The notes beneath the pieces are model-generated. The model worked only from the letters and a program-made list of their open reading frames with translations. It did no database searches and was not told where the DNA came from. Positions 35,350-50,459 of a stretch of 64,000 nucleotides of DNA are shown here, piece after piece; positions within the stretch are counted from its first letter, which is position 1, and each line of letters opens with the position of its first letter. This DNA is from Isoetes taiwanensis. Taxonomy: Eukaryota > Streptophyta > Lycopodiopsida > Isoetales > Isoetaceae. The translations under genes and the position numbers were made by a program. Location of the stretch: contig JAJEKV010000047.1 in NCBI GenBank assembly GCA_021234155.1, positions 854,494 to 918,493 of the forward strand, in the 5' to 3' direction.

Positions 35350-38250
35350 GATGTGCTTTCATTGCTTTGCCGGATGGTGATGTTCTCTTTATTAGAGATT
35401 TCAACCAAGCATTGCTACCAAACAAGCAGACTATCACTAGCATGGAAGGGGATCTCGTTATGGGTTGAGATGCTTGATGATAAGGAAGTATCCCGGGAAG
35501 GATGGAGTAGAACCACGCAGATAGAATAAGATGGCCTACACCCCAAGGCAACCATGTGCTTAATATGTGCAAATGGCTTGATTTATTGGTTTATAATGGC
35601 ACACGTAGGTTTCCAGTGCAGGTAGAGTGCACATGCACAAATGCAAAGTGTTGTTGATCTCGTTCTTGCTACATCCCGGTTTGCGTAACATGTGTTATAT
35701 ATGTCTATAGGGGAAGAGATGGAAAAGATCTCGAGATCATACAATCGATAACAGCTTGTGTTAAGCACCAAAGAATTACACATGCCACCAGGTACGTTGT
35801 GTCTCTAAGCCTCATCACGTGATGAAATATCATAAAGTGGAAAGCTATATGAAGAAGTGTGAGGCAAGAGCCTCCACAACAAATTGGCCCAAATGACACC
35901 GATAAAATTAAGTGACAAGATTGCGAGTTAGTTCTAGATGTTGCCACCGATTGTTTTGTCTCAATGTAGAAAGATGAAGGGGTTGCCATGCAATAGTTGG
36001 TTTGATGCGTCTTGTAGAGCAAAAAGAGAGGCATTTAAGCGGGCAAGGGGGAAGATAGACGAGATTAAAGAAAAGAATATTTTGCACTCCGCGAAATCAA
36101 AAAGAAAAAGTATGTGTATCGAGAGACAACGAGGAAAGGATCCGTGTGACACCATAGCGGATCCCAAAAAATTCGGAATGAGCTTAAGCCTAAGATGAAG
36201 CGGGGAGACCCACACGGAAACCATGGCTTTAGAAAGCCAAGTGCGTAAGCCGTATCACATGCGAGGCCACGTAGCCATTAATATTGACTTACATGATGTA
36301 GGCTGGGTGCTTTGATTTGGAAGACTTAGAAGAAGGGTTAAGTCATCTTGCCAACGGGAAAGCGGCGATTCAATTGGGTCAGGTAGGCTGAAATGTTCAA
36401 ATGGGCGGTAACTCAATACATGTTGCATTGTTATCATTATTTAACAATGTTTTAGCAAAGGGTTTCCCTCGCACTTGGTAGCTGAAACGAGTTATCCCCT
36501 TGCATAAAGTTGGAGATGAGAATGATCCTGAAATTACACGAATGATTACGGTTAGTAGTTTATATGCCAAATTATTTGCTTGCTATCTTTGAATTGTAAA
36601 TTGAGCACCCGGGCTGAAAAACATAATGTTAGAGCCAATCGACAGGCAGGCTTTAGACCAAAAAGATCTACAGTTGATCATTTGGTTACTTTTACGACTA
36701 TGGTTGATTCGGTTAAGGGTAAGAAAAACCCTTTATGCTCTTTTGTTGATTATGCTAAGGCATTTGACACGCGGTATCTCGTAGTAATTTATGGGAGAAA
36801 TGGAGGCCCTAGGGGTACCAATTGAGCTTAGACATGCAAAAAGAAGATACTTTATGATAAAGTTTTGGTACAGCTATCATCCCCCTACATTGAGCAATGC
36901 CAGATGTGTAGAAAGTAATATTGAGGAAGCAAGGGTGCCCATTGTCAAACACACTATTTGGCCTATTCATAGACCAACCTGCAGCTTGATGTCCAGAATA
37001 TGGCGGGGAGGAGACCCCATTGTTTAGATGCATGGTTCTCGCTGTTTTATATCTTTGATGATGTTGTTCTTCTTCCTCGCTCGATTGGAAGGCATGCGCG
37101 AAGCATTTAGATGTTGGCACATTTACGTGAAACGAACGTAAAAGTATGAGGGTAAACATGTCAAAGACTAAGATGATGGTATTTGGGACAAATAAAGTAG
37201 ATCATCTTAAATTCCTCTATCATGGAGAACCCGTGGAAATTGTCACCTCATATAAGTATCTAGGGATACATGTGGACAAGGGGCATAGCTGGAACTCCCA
37301 AGGTTGAGCATAGAGTAAATGGAGGCCCGAAAGCACTATATAGTATGAAGTGGAAAAGCGTAAATATGGGACTTTAGCCCCAAGCGTACATTATATCGAG
37401 TGCTGGTCCAAAACAGTTTTGCTCTATGGGTGTGAAGTATGGGGCCCTGGATTATCCGTAGAATCCCGGAAAAAGGTTGAGAAAGTCGTAAGAAGTTCTT
37501 GAGAAAGTAATTGGGTACTAAAGCTCAAACCCATATGATATGTTTGCTTGTAGAGTGTGGCATGATGCCACTAGAGGTTGAAGCCCTATGCAAAACTTAC
37601 ATATCTCTCTAAGTTGCTATTTGATATGCCGAAGATAGCTTACCAAGGCTAGCATTAGAAGAAACAAGAGACAAGGGATGGTACCTTTTATATTAGGGAA
37701 TGGATGAGGAAGTGGGGGATGGACATTCATCGATAATGGAGAATAAGGGCAATCTAAGAGAGTGGGTGCATGAGCACCTCATTAGGAGAAGCCGGAGAGT
37801 CCCTGAGACAAAAAAACATTTCTATAGACAAGATATAAATCCCACTCTCAAGAGGCCAAATACCTCAAGGAAGGTGTGTCTTTTGGCTAGCTTAGATGAT
37901 AAGCAGGGATGCGGCTTAGCTCCCATAGGCTTGGGGTTGAAGTAGGACGTTGGAGTAATATTCCCCATGAATTGAGATTTTGCAAAGTATGCAATATGGG
38001 AGAAGTAAAAGATGAATTACATGTCATCGTAAGGTGCCCGCCATACTCGTGGATTCGAGATAAGTACAATTATCCATTCAAACTCTTTTGCCGGAATTCT
38101 TTGATATGCCCGACATCACATTGGGAAATACTTGAAGGAAATATTGATACAAAGAGAACAGTTAATGAGTATTAAAGATTGTAATGTTATACATGATGAG
38201 AGATGGGAAGAGTCTAATGCATTCTTGTCAGAAGATGCATTAGAGGATAT
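35350..38250 (+). pseudogene. LINE ORF2 (EN end, RT, C-terminal finger), heavily decayed, copy D
   Basis: Fragments in order: a degenerate GDFN region (DGDVLFIRDFNQALLPN), KMKGLPCNSWFDASCRAKRE (EN-RT linker), NRQAGFRPKRSTVDHLVTFT, CSFVDYAKAFDT (RT motif A), a degenerate motif C with FDDVV near 37050, LFGTNK-type thumb, YGCEVWGPGLSVESRKKVEK in shifted frame and the finger NMGEVKDELHVIVRCPPYSW. Stops and frameshifts occur every 50-150 bases. The order matches copies C and E. Confidence 0.75.
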
Positions 38251-38339
38251 CTTTTATGACGTTGAATATGTACATTGATCGTCTCATAGTCCTGGTGGTC
38301 TACAGACGTAATAAATACAACATTTCATTTCATTTCATT

Positions 38340-38441
<102 letters not shown>

Positions 38442-38489
38442 AGCTATTATTGAAGCATAGGAAGAGCAGGGGACCCTTAGGATAGCAGT

Positions 38490-39841
38490 ATGGAATATAA
38501 ATAGACTTACTTTAGACAAAGTTATTTATATGGAAGACTTACTGCGAGATGTAGATATGATCTGCTTCATAGAAACCAAAGAACATGAGATGTTTCTTGC
38601 CTCGAGATAGACAAATTTCAGAATATCTACTCAGTAAAAATACTAGATTCAAACAAGGAGATCGTGGTAATGGTGGAATTGCCCGCTATGTCCGAAATGA
38701 GTATGTGCATGCAAATTGTTGGAGTAAAAAGACCCCAATAATCGCACCTATGGATAAATATACAAAGAGGCTCTGGACAAAGTTTTTATGGCTGGCTATT
38801 TGCTATTTTGCTCCACGCCATAAGCAAGTATATGCAAGGGTCGTTGATGCATCCTCGAGATGACCCATTTCATAATTTGGAACAGACATAATGATATATC
38901 AAGGCAGAGGACATGTTATTTTGATGTGGGATTTTAATGGACGTCTGAGAAGTAATCAAACAAACAAACTTATGTAGATAATCGAAGAACCAATGTGTTG
39001 GGAAGTCAAGACGATTTTGCACCGGAAACAAATGGTTGGAAGCGTTTCTCTTGAGATAAGATAGTAACTAAAACCGGAAGATACTTGCTGAATTTATGTA
39101 GCAAAGGCAAACATGCGCATTCTCAATGGTACCAAAAGATTCCCGTGCTCGGCGGACCTACTTGTAGACAACGGTGTGGTTGATTACCTCATATGTGGAG
39201 AGAACACAAAAGATGCATCCAAAATTTTAATGTCATGTGCGAAAAGGCATGAGTCCGACCATGCCCCCCATGGTATTTTCCTTGCCCACGGTAGCTAGAA
39301 GGAATATGCGCACTTAACCCACATAAAAGTCGAGATATGATCATAAAAGAGCTAAGAATTATGAGAAATGTATTGATGCATGCATCGCGATGATAAGGGA
39401 GTGGTCGAAGATGTCATCAACTTCGATACGAACGGTTACTACGGCTTTGTTAGGAGGGAGTCAGCAAAATGTTTTATGCCCGATAGAGCTCGAAAAGGGC
39501 TTCCGAAGTGCAATGCATGGTATGACAATGATTGTAAGGCTATGAAAAAGAGATTTCAAATGGCTAAGGGAGAGCATAAACGAGTTCAGAAAAAAGAGAT
39601 GGTAAGGTTGATAAGAAGGAAAAAACGAGCATTTCTCTTTGTGAGACAGACTGAAATGATGCAGGATTACCTCAAAGAGCCCAAAAAGTTCTGGAATAAG
39701 ATGAAGCGATCTAAGCCCATAGATCAACCTGTGGCTGCCCAAGACCTATGGCAGCATGTTCGTTCATTATACCATATGAAAGATACAGAGGAACCGGAAA
39801 AGGCATTTCGATTTGACCATAACTATGGAAGAAGTGGTTGA
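38490..39841 (+). pseudogene. LINE ORF2 endonuclease and linker, decayed, copy E
   Basis: The start reads LRIAVWNINRLTLDKVIYME and DVDMICFIETKEHEM, keeping the catalytic Asn and Glu, then breaks at a stop. Later pieces include GNGGIARYVRNEYVHANCW, a degenerate DFNG, NGVVDYLICGENT, ESDHAP (catalytic His) and the linker KGLPKCNAWYDNDCKAMKKR. At least six frame breaks are present. Confidence 0.7.
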
Positions 39842-40006
39842 TGGAATTCGAGAGATTGACAAATGGTAAAGCTAGGGATGCTTTCGGGGTCGGGGGCAAC
39901 TCTTGAAATGGGCTCAAACAAACTTCACCTAGTAATAACAAATGTTTAATCAAGCTTTGAGACAAGGTTTTCCGAAACATGGCAAATTAACCGTGTTGTA
40001 CCGATT

Positions 40007-41382
40007 TTGAAAAGTGGTGATCCTACTGATGCCACTAATTATCGTACATTACTGGTGAGCAGTTTGTTCTCGGTTGTTTGCCTCCATTTTGAGAGAAAAA
40101 TAAGCCAATGGGCTGAAAAGGAGAAAGTAAGGGCTGAAACTCAAGGGGCTTTAGAGCAAAAATCCACTTTAGACCATTTGGTTACCTTGAAAGTTATTAT
40201 GGACTCGATTGAAAGGAAAGAAAAAGCCGGTAATGCATTCTCTTTGTAGATTTTAAGAAGGCATTTGATAAAGTCCCGAGAGATAAACTATGGGCAAGAA
40301 TGGAACAAATACAGGTGCCTTTGAATTTAAGAGAAGCAGTAAAAACTTTGTATGAAAAAGTGCTCATACAACTGTCATTCCCGCTATTGCTTGAGATACC
40401 TGACACGATATCAAGCAATATTGGAGTTAAGCAGGGCTGCCCCCTCTCGCCCACACTGTTTGGACTATTTATTGATAGTCTACACGACTGGCTAAGCATA
40501 AATGGAGGATCTGGTACAGATGTACATGGGCATGTGATAAGACTATTAATGTATGCTGATGATGTTGTGGTCTTTGCCCGTACACCCGAGCAAATGCAGC
40601 AGCACCTTAATGCATTGTCACTTTTCTGTGAACATAGTGGCATGCAGATAAATCTTGATAAAACAAAGGTCATGACAGTGGGGATTCTTAAAAAGACATA
40701 TTTCCATTTTAATGGGATGGAGGTACAGGCTTGTGATTCTTACAAATACCTGGGACTTGAAATTCATAAGAACCACCGCTGGAATGCTTGTATAACGCAG
40801 AGGGTCGAAGGCGGGCTCAAAGCATTGTATACACTGCAGAGTTTAAGCAGGAGAATTCATCTATGGTCTTGGCCCATGAAAATTACACTCTTTTTTGTGC
40901 TGGTGCAAACGGTTGTGTTATATGGCTGCGAAGTTTGGGGACCGAGCTTGCCTAAGGGATTATGGGATGACATTGAACAGGTGCTAAAGAAATTTATACG
41001 GCAAGAGTTGGGCGTGAAAATGCAAACCCCTTTCCCAATGCTTTTGGCGGAATGTGGTCTCATGCCAATGGAAGGAGAAGCAATGGTAAGATGCATTAGA
41101 TTTATGAAAAAACTAAAGAAGCAAACAGACGAGAGGATCCCACACCAAAGCGATCGGGCTACATATGAACAGGGCTGGTATGCAGATACCAAGAATTGGT
41201 TTAGCCGATGGGGTATTTCATTGGAAGAAACGTTGCTCTATGATGGAGATATCAGACATTGGATAAAGAGACAGGTAATAAGCAAATTATGGCTGAATCC
41301 ACAGACTAAGATGGACTCCTATAGGTCAAACATGAACCCAACCTGGTACAGGCGAAACACTTGCAAGAGAATATTTCAATAG
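40007..41382 (+). pseudogene. LINE reverse transcriptase core with intact YADD, copy E
   Basis: The best RT in the window. One frame is open from 40300 to 41382 (360 codons). It contains NIGVKQGCPLSPTLFGLFID (motif B), LLMYADDVVVFAR with the catalytic YADD at 40552-40563 (motif C), GMQINLDKTKVMTVG (motif D), SYKYLGLEI (motif E), thumb and connector YGCEVWGPSLPKGLWDDIEQ, and NPQTKMDSYRSNMNP. Upstream, 40007-40250 has ATNYRTLLVSSLF and the motif-A region is split by a frameshift near 40250 (VDFKKAFDKVP-like). After 41382 the Cys/His finger region is out of frame. The protein would copy element RNA at the nicked target. Confidence 0.85.
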
Positions 41383-41835
41383 GCAAAAGACATGCAATCG
41401 CCAGACTTCGGACTCGATTCACATCGGCCGGGAGTGGAGATGGGCGATGGTGTAACATACCCGAGAGAAGAAAGAACATGTAAGTCATGTGGATGTCGCG
41501 GGAAATAGAAGATGAGCACCATGTGCTTTGATTGAGTGTCCCGCGTATGAAACACGAGAGCCCGTCTGGCATAAATGTGGATGGCTTTGTCTCAATTGTT
41601 TGAACTTGATGCTAACCTAATTGGCACTTTTGTTATTGAAGTATTACAGCATAGAGAAGCATATATTAAACATTTACAAAATACTATGTTTGATAGTGAG
41701 GAGGAGGATGTTTGGGAGGAGAGAGAGGGAAATCCTTGAGGAGGATTCCTCGAAGAACTGATTGTAAGTTTCTTTTTTGTAAGCGCCTCATAGACCTATG
41801 AGGTCTCCATAGATAATAACACTTCATTTCATTTC

Positions 41836-42490
<655 letters not shown>

Positions 42491-42527
42491 TATGTGGCAA
42501 TGGCTAAACCTAAAAGGTATTTTTTGT

Positions 42528-42531
<4 letters not shown>
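42491..42531 (+). mobile_element. LINE fragment G: 5' end of ORF1 only
   Basis: TATGTGGCAATGGCTAAACC lies directly after a TC tract and matches the start of copy A (GTGGCAAT...CCTAAAAAGG). The ATG would start ORF1 as MAKPKR, comparable with MAAKTKEKR in copy C. It stops after ~40 bases in 'aggtattttttgtaacttc', the same string that precedes the TC tract at 27799, and is followed by (TC)n 42532-42592. Confidence 0.55.

Positions 42532-42592
<61 letters not shown>
42532..42592. repeat. (TC)n microsatellite, about 61 bases
   Basis: Pure TC repeat between fragment G and copy H. Confidence 0.95.
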
Positions 42593-45345
<2,753 letters not shown>

Positions 45346-45639
45346 TACAATAAATCATAGCAACGAGATTAGTAGGACAATGATTCATAAATGAGGTACA
45401 AAAGTTAGTGAGCATACCGCGATATGATGCTCCCAATAGAATTCAAATTATTGATACCATAGAATCTCGATCTTCTATGTGCATTACTAGCACATGCTCT
45501 GGTGCAGACAGCCTGAATACAAGCTACAAAAGATATAAGTAAATCAAATAGCAAATACACTGGAAGATGACTTATATAGCATTTATTTAATTTTCATTAT
45601 TATACATTGACAACACAGATAAATTATATAAGCAATGAG
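45346..45639. other. No gene recognised between LINE copies I and J
   Basis: About 290 bases with no coding signature or repeat seen. It may be the pre-insertion locus. Confidence 0.5.
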
Positions 45640-46205
45640 CACTATAGGGAGGAAGGAAGGGAGAGGGGGAGGGGAGGAGGAGGAGGGAGGGAATGAAATG
45701 AAATTGTATTATTATGTCTGTGAGACCCCGGGTCTATAAGACGTTCAAAACCAGTACATTGTCATGTGTAAAACAGATCATCTAATGCATCATCAGTAAA
45801 CAATGCATTAACTCCTCCCATCTCTTCCTCATCCACTTCAATTACATCCATTATTTTTAGACGTTGTTCTCTGTAATCCAAGATGTCAAGTATATATGTT
45901 CCAATCTGAACACCTGGAAGATCAAAGAAATCAACAAGCGTACAAGCATGCATACCATGTTTAGCACAAAAATCAACATATGCTGGACAATGAAGAAGCA
46001 CATGCGCCTCATCCTCAAGTGTCCCAATGTCACACAGCTTGCAAGACCTAAGCTCATGTGGGATATCGCTCCACCTGCCTAGCTCAACCCCTAACCTATG
46101 CGAACTTAGTCTCATTCTGCATATAGCTTGTATATATCTAACTGAGATATTCTCTTGTATGTACCTGGCCCTTGTTAGCGATTGGTGTTGTGTGAAGCAT
46201 GTGGT
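45640..46205 (-). mobile_element. LINE copy J, minus strand, with a purine-rich (CCTCC-type) tail
   Basis: Read on the minus strand: ORF2 C-terminus, stop, hairpin AGACC-CGG-GGTCT (45723-45735), CACAGACATAATAATACAAT, two TTTCA units, then a CCCTCCCTCCTCC-type tail (45640-45692; GGGAGG on the plus strand) in place of (TC)n. It is the only copy of this family in opposite orientation. Confidence 0.75.
45762..46205 (-). pseudogene. LINE ORF2 C-terminal finger, copy J
   Basis: Open frame reading ARYIQENISVRYIQAICRMR, LSSHRLGVELGRWSDIPHEL, then the complete finger CKLCDIGTLEDEAHVLLHCP (CX2C...HX4C spacing). It continues to an acidic C-terminus (FTDDALDDLFYT). This gives the clearest full set of finger ligands. 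The CX2C...HX4C arrangement is like the C-terminal Cys/His region of many LINE ORF2 proteins. Confidence 0.75.
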
Positions 46206-46334
46206 CAGTGGATGTGCTCCTATCTGCATCCAAAAATGGATCTGCATGGCTGAGGGTTGTGACCCTCTTCAAGTAAACTGCGTCGAAACCCAGGTTGGCC
46301 TGGGCTATCCAGGATGGTGCTTATGAAACCACAG

Positions 46335-47440
46335 AAGTCAGCACCCAGAGCTTTGGTGGCCCAATGATAAGTATCTCGATCCATAGCCCCGGGGGCCAAG
46401 AGCTGCTACTAGGGTAGCATATGAGCGTGAAAGAGTTACTTTACCCTGACAAGATCCAATGCGAGCTGTGCGCATGCTTGCATCTGAAGCGAGACACAGA
46501 GATGCAGGAAGGCTGGTATTGCTACCATGTTGTTGTGCCATACCATAACTTCAGAGGCTCAATTGGAAGATTTTCCAAAGGGGCCTGATGCAGTGATAGA
46601 TGATATCAGTGCCCAACACAGGGCAGAAAGACGGAGGTTGTACCCCAGGCAGGAGAGGCAAATCCAAGTAAGCCGAGATTTGTCAGAGTGGGCCAAACCT
46701 GATGATGTAGATGCTAGTTAGCACCCACGTGATTGGGCCATTAGGTAAAGATTGGAATGTCACTTTCCAACACAGCAAGAACTGGTCGACCACTTGGCAA
46801 AGATAAGGGGCACTTACAGAGAGGACAGTCCGCATGAGCCTACACTCTCTCCTTCACGGTCCTCTAGGGAAACTACCCCCTCATGGGCTAGCACAGTGTG
46901 GAGAGCAATGGAGGAGAACTTGAAAAATGATATAGATGATTTTTGTACAGTATCTGACAAGGAGAGGGAGAGTATGGCAATAGAAGAGAGATAGCGAATC
47001 AGTAATGAAATATTATTTGGGTGGGCAACAACTAGTAGTCCATATAGTAGGGTTTCAGAGACCTCTACTATGCCACATCGCCCAATATTTGATAGAGTTG
47101 ATCAGATCCCACAACACTTGTACCTTATCACACCACCATCTATAGGTTGCTTTCGGGATGATTTAGAGGACCCACCTAGAGGCCGACAAATGTTTGATGA
47201 GATTGTGAGCACTGTGATGATAGGCATTGGGGCACGACACACCTTTACATCACCCTTTCTACCGTATGCTTCCACCAGGTGAAGTGTTGATTTGGACACG
47301 GCATGTGGGCATGGACAATCGCAATATCGCATCCGTGTATGTTGTATATACCTCAAACCACCTGCTGTTTTTGCGTTTGACGAGTACACTGGTGTCATTT
47401 TTAATTCTTTTGGCAAGAATATGCATATATGCATTAATAT
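46335..47440 (+). pseudogene. Unrecognised decayed coding region
   Basis: Coherent protein-like sequence occurs in several frames: RAATRVAYERERVTLP, a Cys-rich DKIQCELCA segment, FPKGPDAVIDDISAQHRAER, LSEWAKPDDVDAS, QQELVDHLAKIRGTYREDSP, WASTVWRAMEENLKNDIDDF, RVDQIPQHLYLITPPSIGCF and GRQMFDEIVSTVMIGIGARH. Frames are separated by stops near 46722 and 46995. The order N-terminal Cys pair, then acidic and helical segments, could fit the N-terminal part of a BED-finger hAT-like transposase. I cannot confirm this and do not assign a family. Confidence 0.35.
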
Positions 47441-47754
47441 ATGAATCTTACATTGAGTATTTCGAAATGGGATTTTGATATAAAGAATTATGAAAAGTGG
47501 AGATTACTATAGGACTTGTCGCCTAAACAGGCTTAGATACTATATGGAGTTACCAGCAAATTTCAAGCAGCAAGAGCTGAGGAGAGTACCCCTGAGAATG
47601 GAGATCCGCTATGGGATATCATGACAGGTGTTGGACAAATTATATACTTTTAGTGCACGCTTTTTGAATCTGCCTCCCAATGACATTTAGAAAATGAATA
47701 GAACCTCCTTATAGTACTGCATGGTTTTGGTGGTTATCTCGTGTGCAGTTGCTG

Positions 47755-49170
47755 CTACATTAACAATGTTTTGTTTGACTTGAAGTCTGCTGTCGTGATT
47801 GGCGATACGATCGACGGTTGTTTACTGTTCTTTATTTGTGGCAGCATCACGTACAGTAGTCCAGGCGTGAATGCCCTTCTTACGACTATGATTACGTTGC
47901 CTTCTATCGTGGAACTTTGGCTCTTGTGCCCTATCATGGCATATGCCAGTGCTAGCGGGAAATCTCTCTTGAAGATAGTCTTGGGCCCTTGGTGTCGGTA
48001 CTCAACCATCGTTTGTTTGATGTGCATGTGTTGGAGAGAATTGTCGATGTAGACTATGATGCCTTTTGCGTCTTCTATTTGCTCGTCGGTCTCTATGTAT
48101 GTGACTGTTCTTGGCATTTCATTAAGTATTTCTCCAGGTATGTCCATGTCAGTAATGATTATGACTCTGCATCCTATGGCAACGTAAGGTATTTGATGGA
48201 ATGCCAGATCTTCAGTCCTTGCTCATTCCATCTTCTACTGTTGCGTTGGTGTGGAATCGTATCTTGTGGACACAGTTGCTGGGGAACATTTTGATCATAG
48301 TTATTGTGTTGTAATGTCTGACGCCCTCATGGTGGGTGCACAACACTATGGTGTTACTGTCGATCTTGCTGAGCGCTTCTTCTTTGTCAATGATGTGGAC
48401 TCCCAGTATTTGTGCGAGCTCGCTTTGGGTCGGCAGCCTTTCTCTTATGGTGTTGAGGAAGGTTGTGTACTCTGGGTCAGAGGTGCCTGATTGATTGTGT
48501 TAGGTGGTGTTGCGAGGGTATGCAGCTTGCACACGTTGTCAGCGTCCCTCTTTTTGTGCCTGCATATGGGAGGGAGCTGAGCGTAGTCCCCGATGAGGAT
48601 TATCGCTCGTGTTTACAGGAATTCACTTGGTGGTTGCTTCATCACTTCTTCTATTTGCCTGAGTATCATGTTGCGGTTGGTGAATGTGAGCATTGATATC
48701 TCGTCGATGATGATGACTTGAAACACCTAGATCTGTTGGTGCTTTACATCTGTGTGCCTGATTTTGTTTGGCCATTGTTTTTTACTGCACAATGAAAGAG
48801 CGTCGTATGTTAGTGCAGTTGTAGAGATGTACATATTTTCAATTTTGTGTGTTTAATTGGGATTGCGAGTTGGTAGCGCACCGTGGTTGCTCCTCTCTAT
48901 AGCTTTGTTGTAGCCATTCCGGTGGTTGCTCTAGGCAACACTGCTTTCCCGTTGTTGATGAAGTGTTATATCATGTGTTTCATCAGGTAGGACTTTCCAG
49001 ATCCTGGCGTGCTTGATATGATGTGGAACACGTACGCTTCTCTTGTGATTGCTTCGTAGATGTGTGCTTGCTCAATTGACAACGTGGCGTTCATCTGCTG
49101 GTTTGCTAGTACGTTTGTTTGGTCTGTCTGTTGCGCTTGGTGTGTGTGGTCGTGTTGGTCGTGCGCACAA
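47755..49170 (-). pseudogene. PIF1-family DNA helicase pseudogene
   Basis: PIF1 helicases are 5'-to-3' superfamily 1B ATPases; in plants they are also carried by Helitrons. Motifs appear in order on the minus strand: LSIEQAHIYEAI (Q-motif region, ~49090), STPGSGKSYLMKHM (Walker A, ~49010), TTGMATTKL..GATTVRYQLA (motif Ia, ~48880), VIIIDEISMLTFTNRNMILR (Walker B, ~48715), ILIGDYAQLPPI (motif III, ~48590), then after a frameshift near 48470 DPEYTTFLNTIRERLPTQSE and SNTIVLCTHHEGVRHYNTIT (motif IV region). The open 47755-48147 piece has FPLALAYAMIGHKSQSSTIE (motif V) and FTPGLLYVMLPQIKNSK (motif VI). Four in-frame stops and at least two frameshifts inactivate it. No Helitron Rep/HUH motif and no Helitron termini were seen. 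The DEISML and GDYAQLPPI forms look more like cellular or viral-type PIF1 than typical Helitron helicase. Confidence 0.85.
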
Positions 49171-49320
49171 AGAAGTGCTTTCTTTGAGATATCTCAAGAA
49201 TAGTGAATGGGCAAGCAAAGTTTGACAGTTATGAGATTTGTAGTATCTAAATACACACTTCACATGCCCTGAACATGTTAAAAAATAGGGACATGTTCCA
49301 TTGTGTATTGTTGACTGATT

Positions 49321-49980
49321 TTAACCTGATATCTACTCCCAAAGCATGTCCTATTGTTACCCAGTACAAAGTTTGTCATTAGCTACATGTCAAGTAATTT
49401 ATTGCATTTGGGATCAGCGCAATTGCTTATTGAGTCTAAGGTGATTATTTGAGATGAGTTTCCGATGGCTAATAAGGCTGTCGTAGAGAGTGCAAATTTT
49501 GCATTGCAACGCTTGTTTGGAGATCTTTCTAGTTTACTTACTGTCAGATATTGAAGTCCCTTCTCTAAAAGTCTTATCTTTGAGTTTGCATGTTTGCTAG
49601 AAATATTTTCTAATGCTTAACTTGAATTATTTCCTTACTTATGCCTTTCCTAGATTTGAGTTTTACTAGAGATAAATCTCTAGTGTTTACATTGGATCTC
49701 CCTTAATCCTTTTGTATCTTCCAAAATTAAGATTTTTCTCAGAATTTCTCTTGCTCAATTAGCCCAGATGCATTTTATTCTCTAATAATTGCAACTCATA
49801 TCAAATTGGTAGCAGAATGTAGTTTCGGTTTCTTCTATAACCTCTGGACAAAGTTTGGATTGCCATTAGAATTTACGTTAAGTAGGATTTATAAATGGAG
49901 AGTTCAGTTTCTGTTAAACTTGCAGAATAAATCCATTGCAGTCAATTACCTCTTATATATATCCTCTCTGGTGTTGGCAA
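49321..49980. other. No gene recognised
   Basis: AT-rich sequence between the helicase pseudogene and LINE copy K. No supportable coding region or repeat. Confidence 0.5.
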
Positions 49981-50019
49981 GGCTCCAATTGCAGCACTTG
50001 ATAGTAAGGAACTGACCAG

Positions 50020-50266
50020 AGTCAGAGGGCCAAACATGAGACCCCGACTAGTCAAACTTACAGTGCTCGACCAGGCATCGAATACGTTGATGCTGCAGCG
50101 CGCTAGTCGTTTGAAGGGGACATCGGCATACTTAGACATGAATCTGACCCCGGCTCAACAAAAGGAGAGGCAAGAAGAGTTTGCAAAGATTAGACAGGTC
50201 AGACAGGCAGGGGGATCGGCAAGCCTGGTTAATGGCAAGATGAAGGTATTTGTGCCTCCACGATAG
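50020..50266 (+). pseudogene. LINE ORF1 C-terminal domain, copy K
   Basis: Reads LKGTSAYLDMNLTPAQQKER, matching LLKGKYIWINDDLTRAQFQQ of copy A and LKGKIIWVNDDLTKEQ of copy C, then ends at VPPR and a stop (50264-50266). The upstream coiled coil and RRM-like parts are missing, so the copy is 5'-truncated. Confidence 0.65.
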
Positions 50267-50459
50267 CGATGGCGGCAAAGCGACCCGGGGGCAAGCACTT
50301 CGGATCCCCCACCTCGAATGGCGAGATCACACACAAATGGCCGGGATCAAGTGCGGGCACCACCCACAACAAGCCCGCGGACATGCCCCGACACGCCAAT
50401 GGCCCAACTCCCCGCAACCTCCACGGGGGATGGGATAGGCGGTCACCCGCGAGCGGCAT

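Noticed and set aside
47755-49170. Helitron
   Set aside because: Only a helicase is visible. No Rep/HUH motif and no Helitron-type ends were found nearby, so I name just the helicase family.
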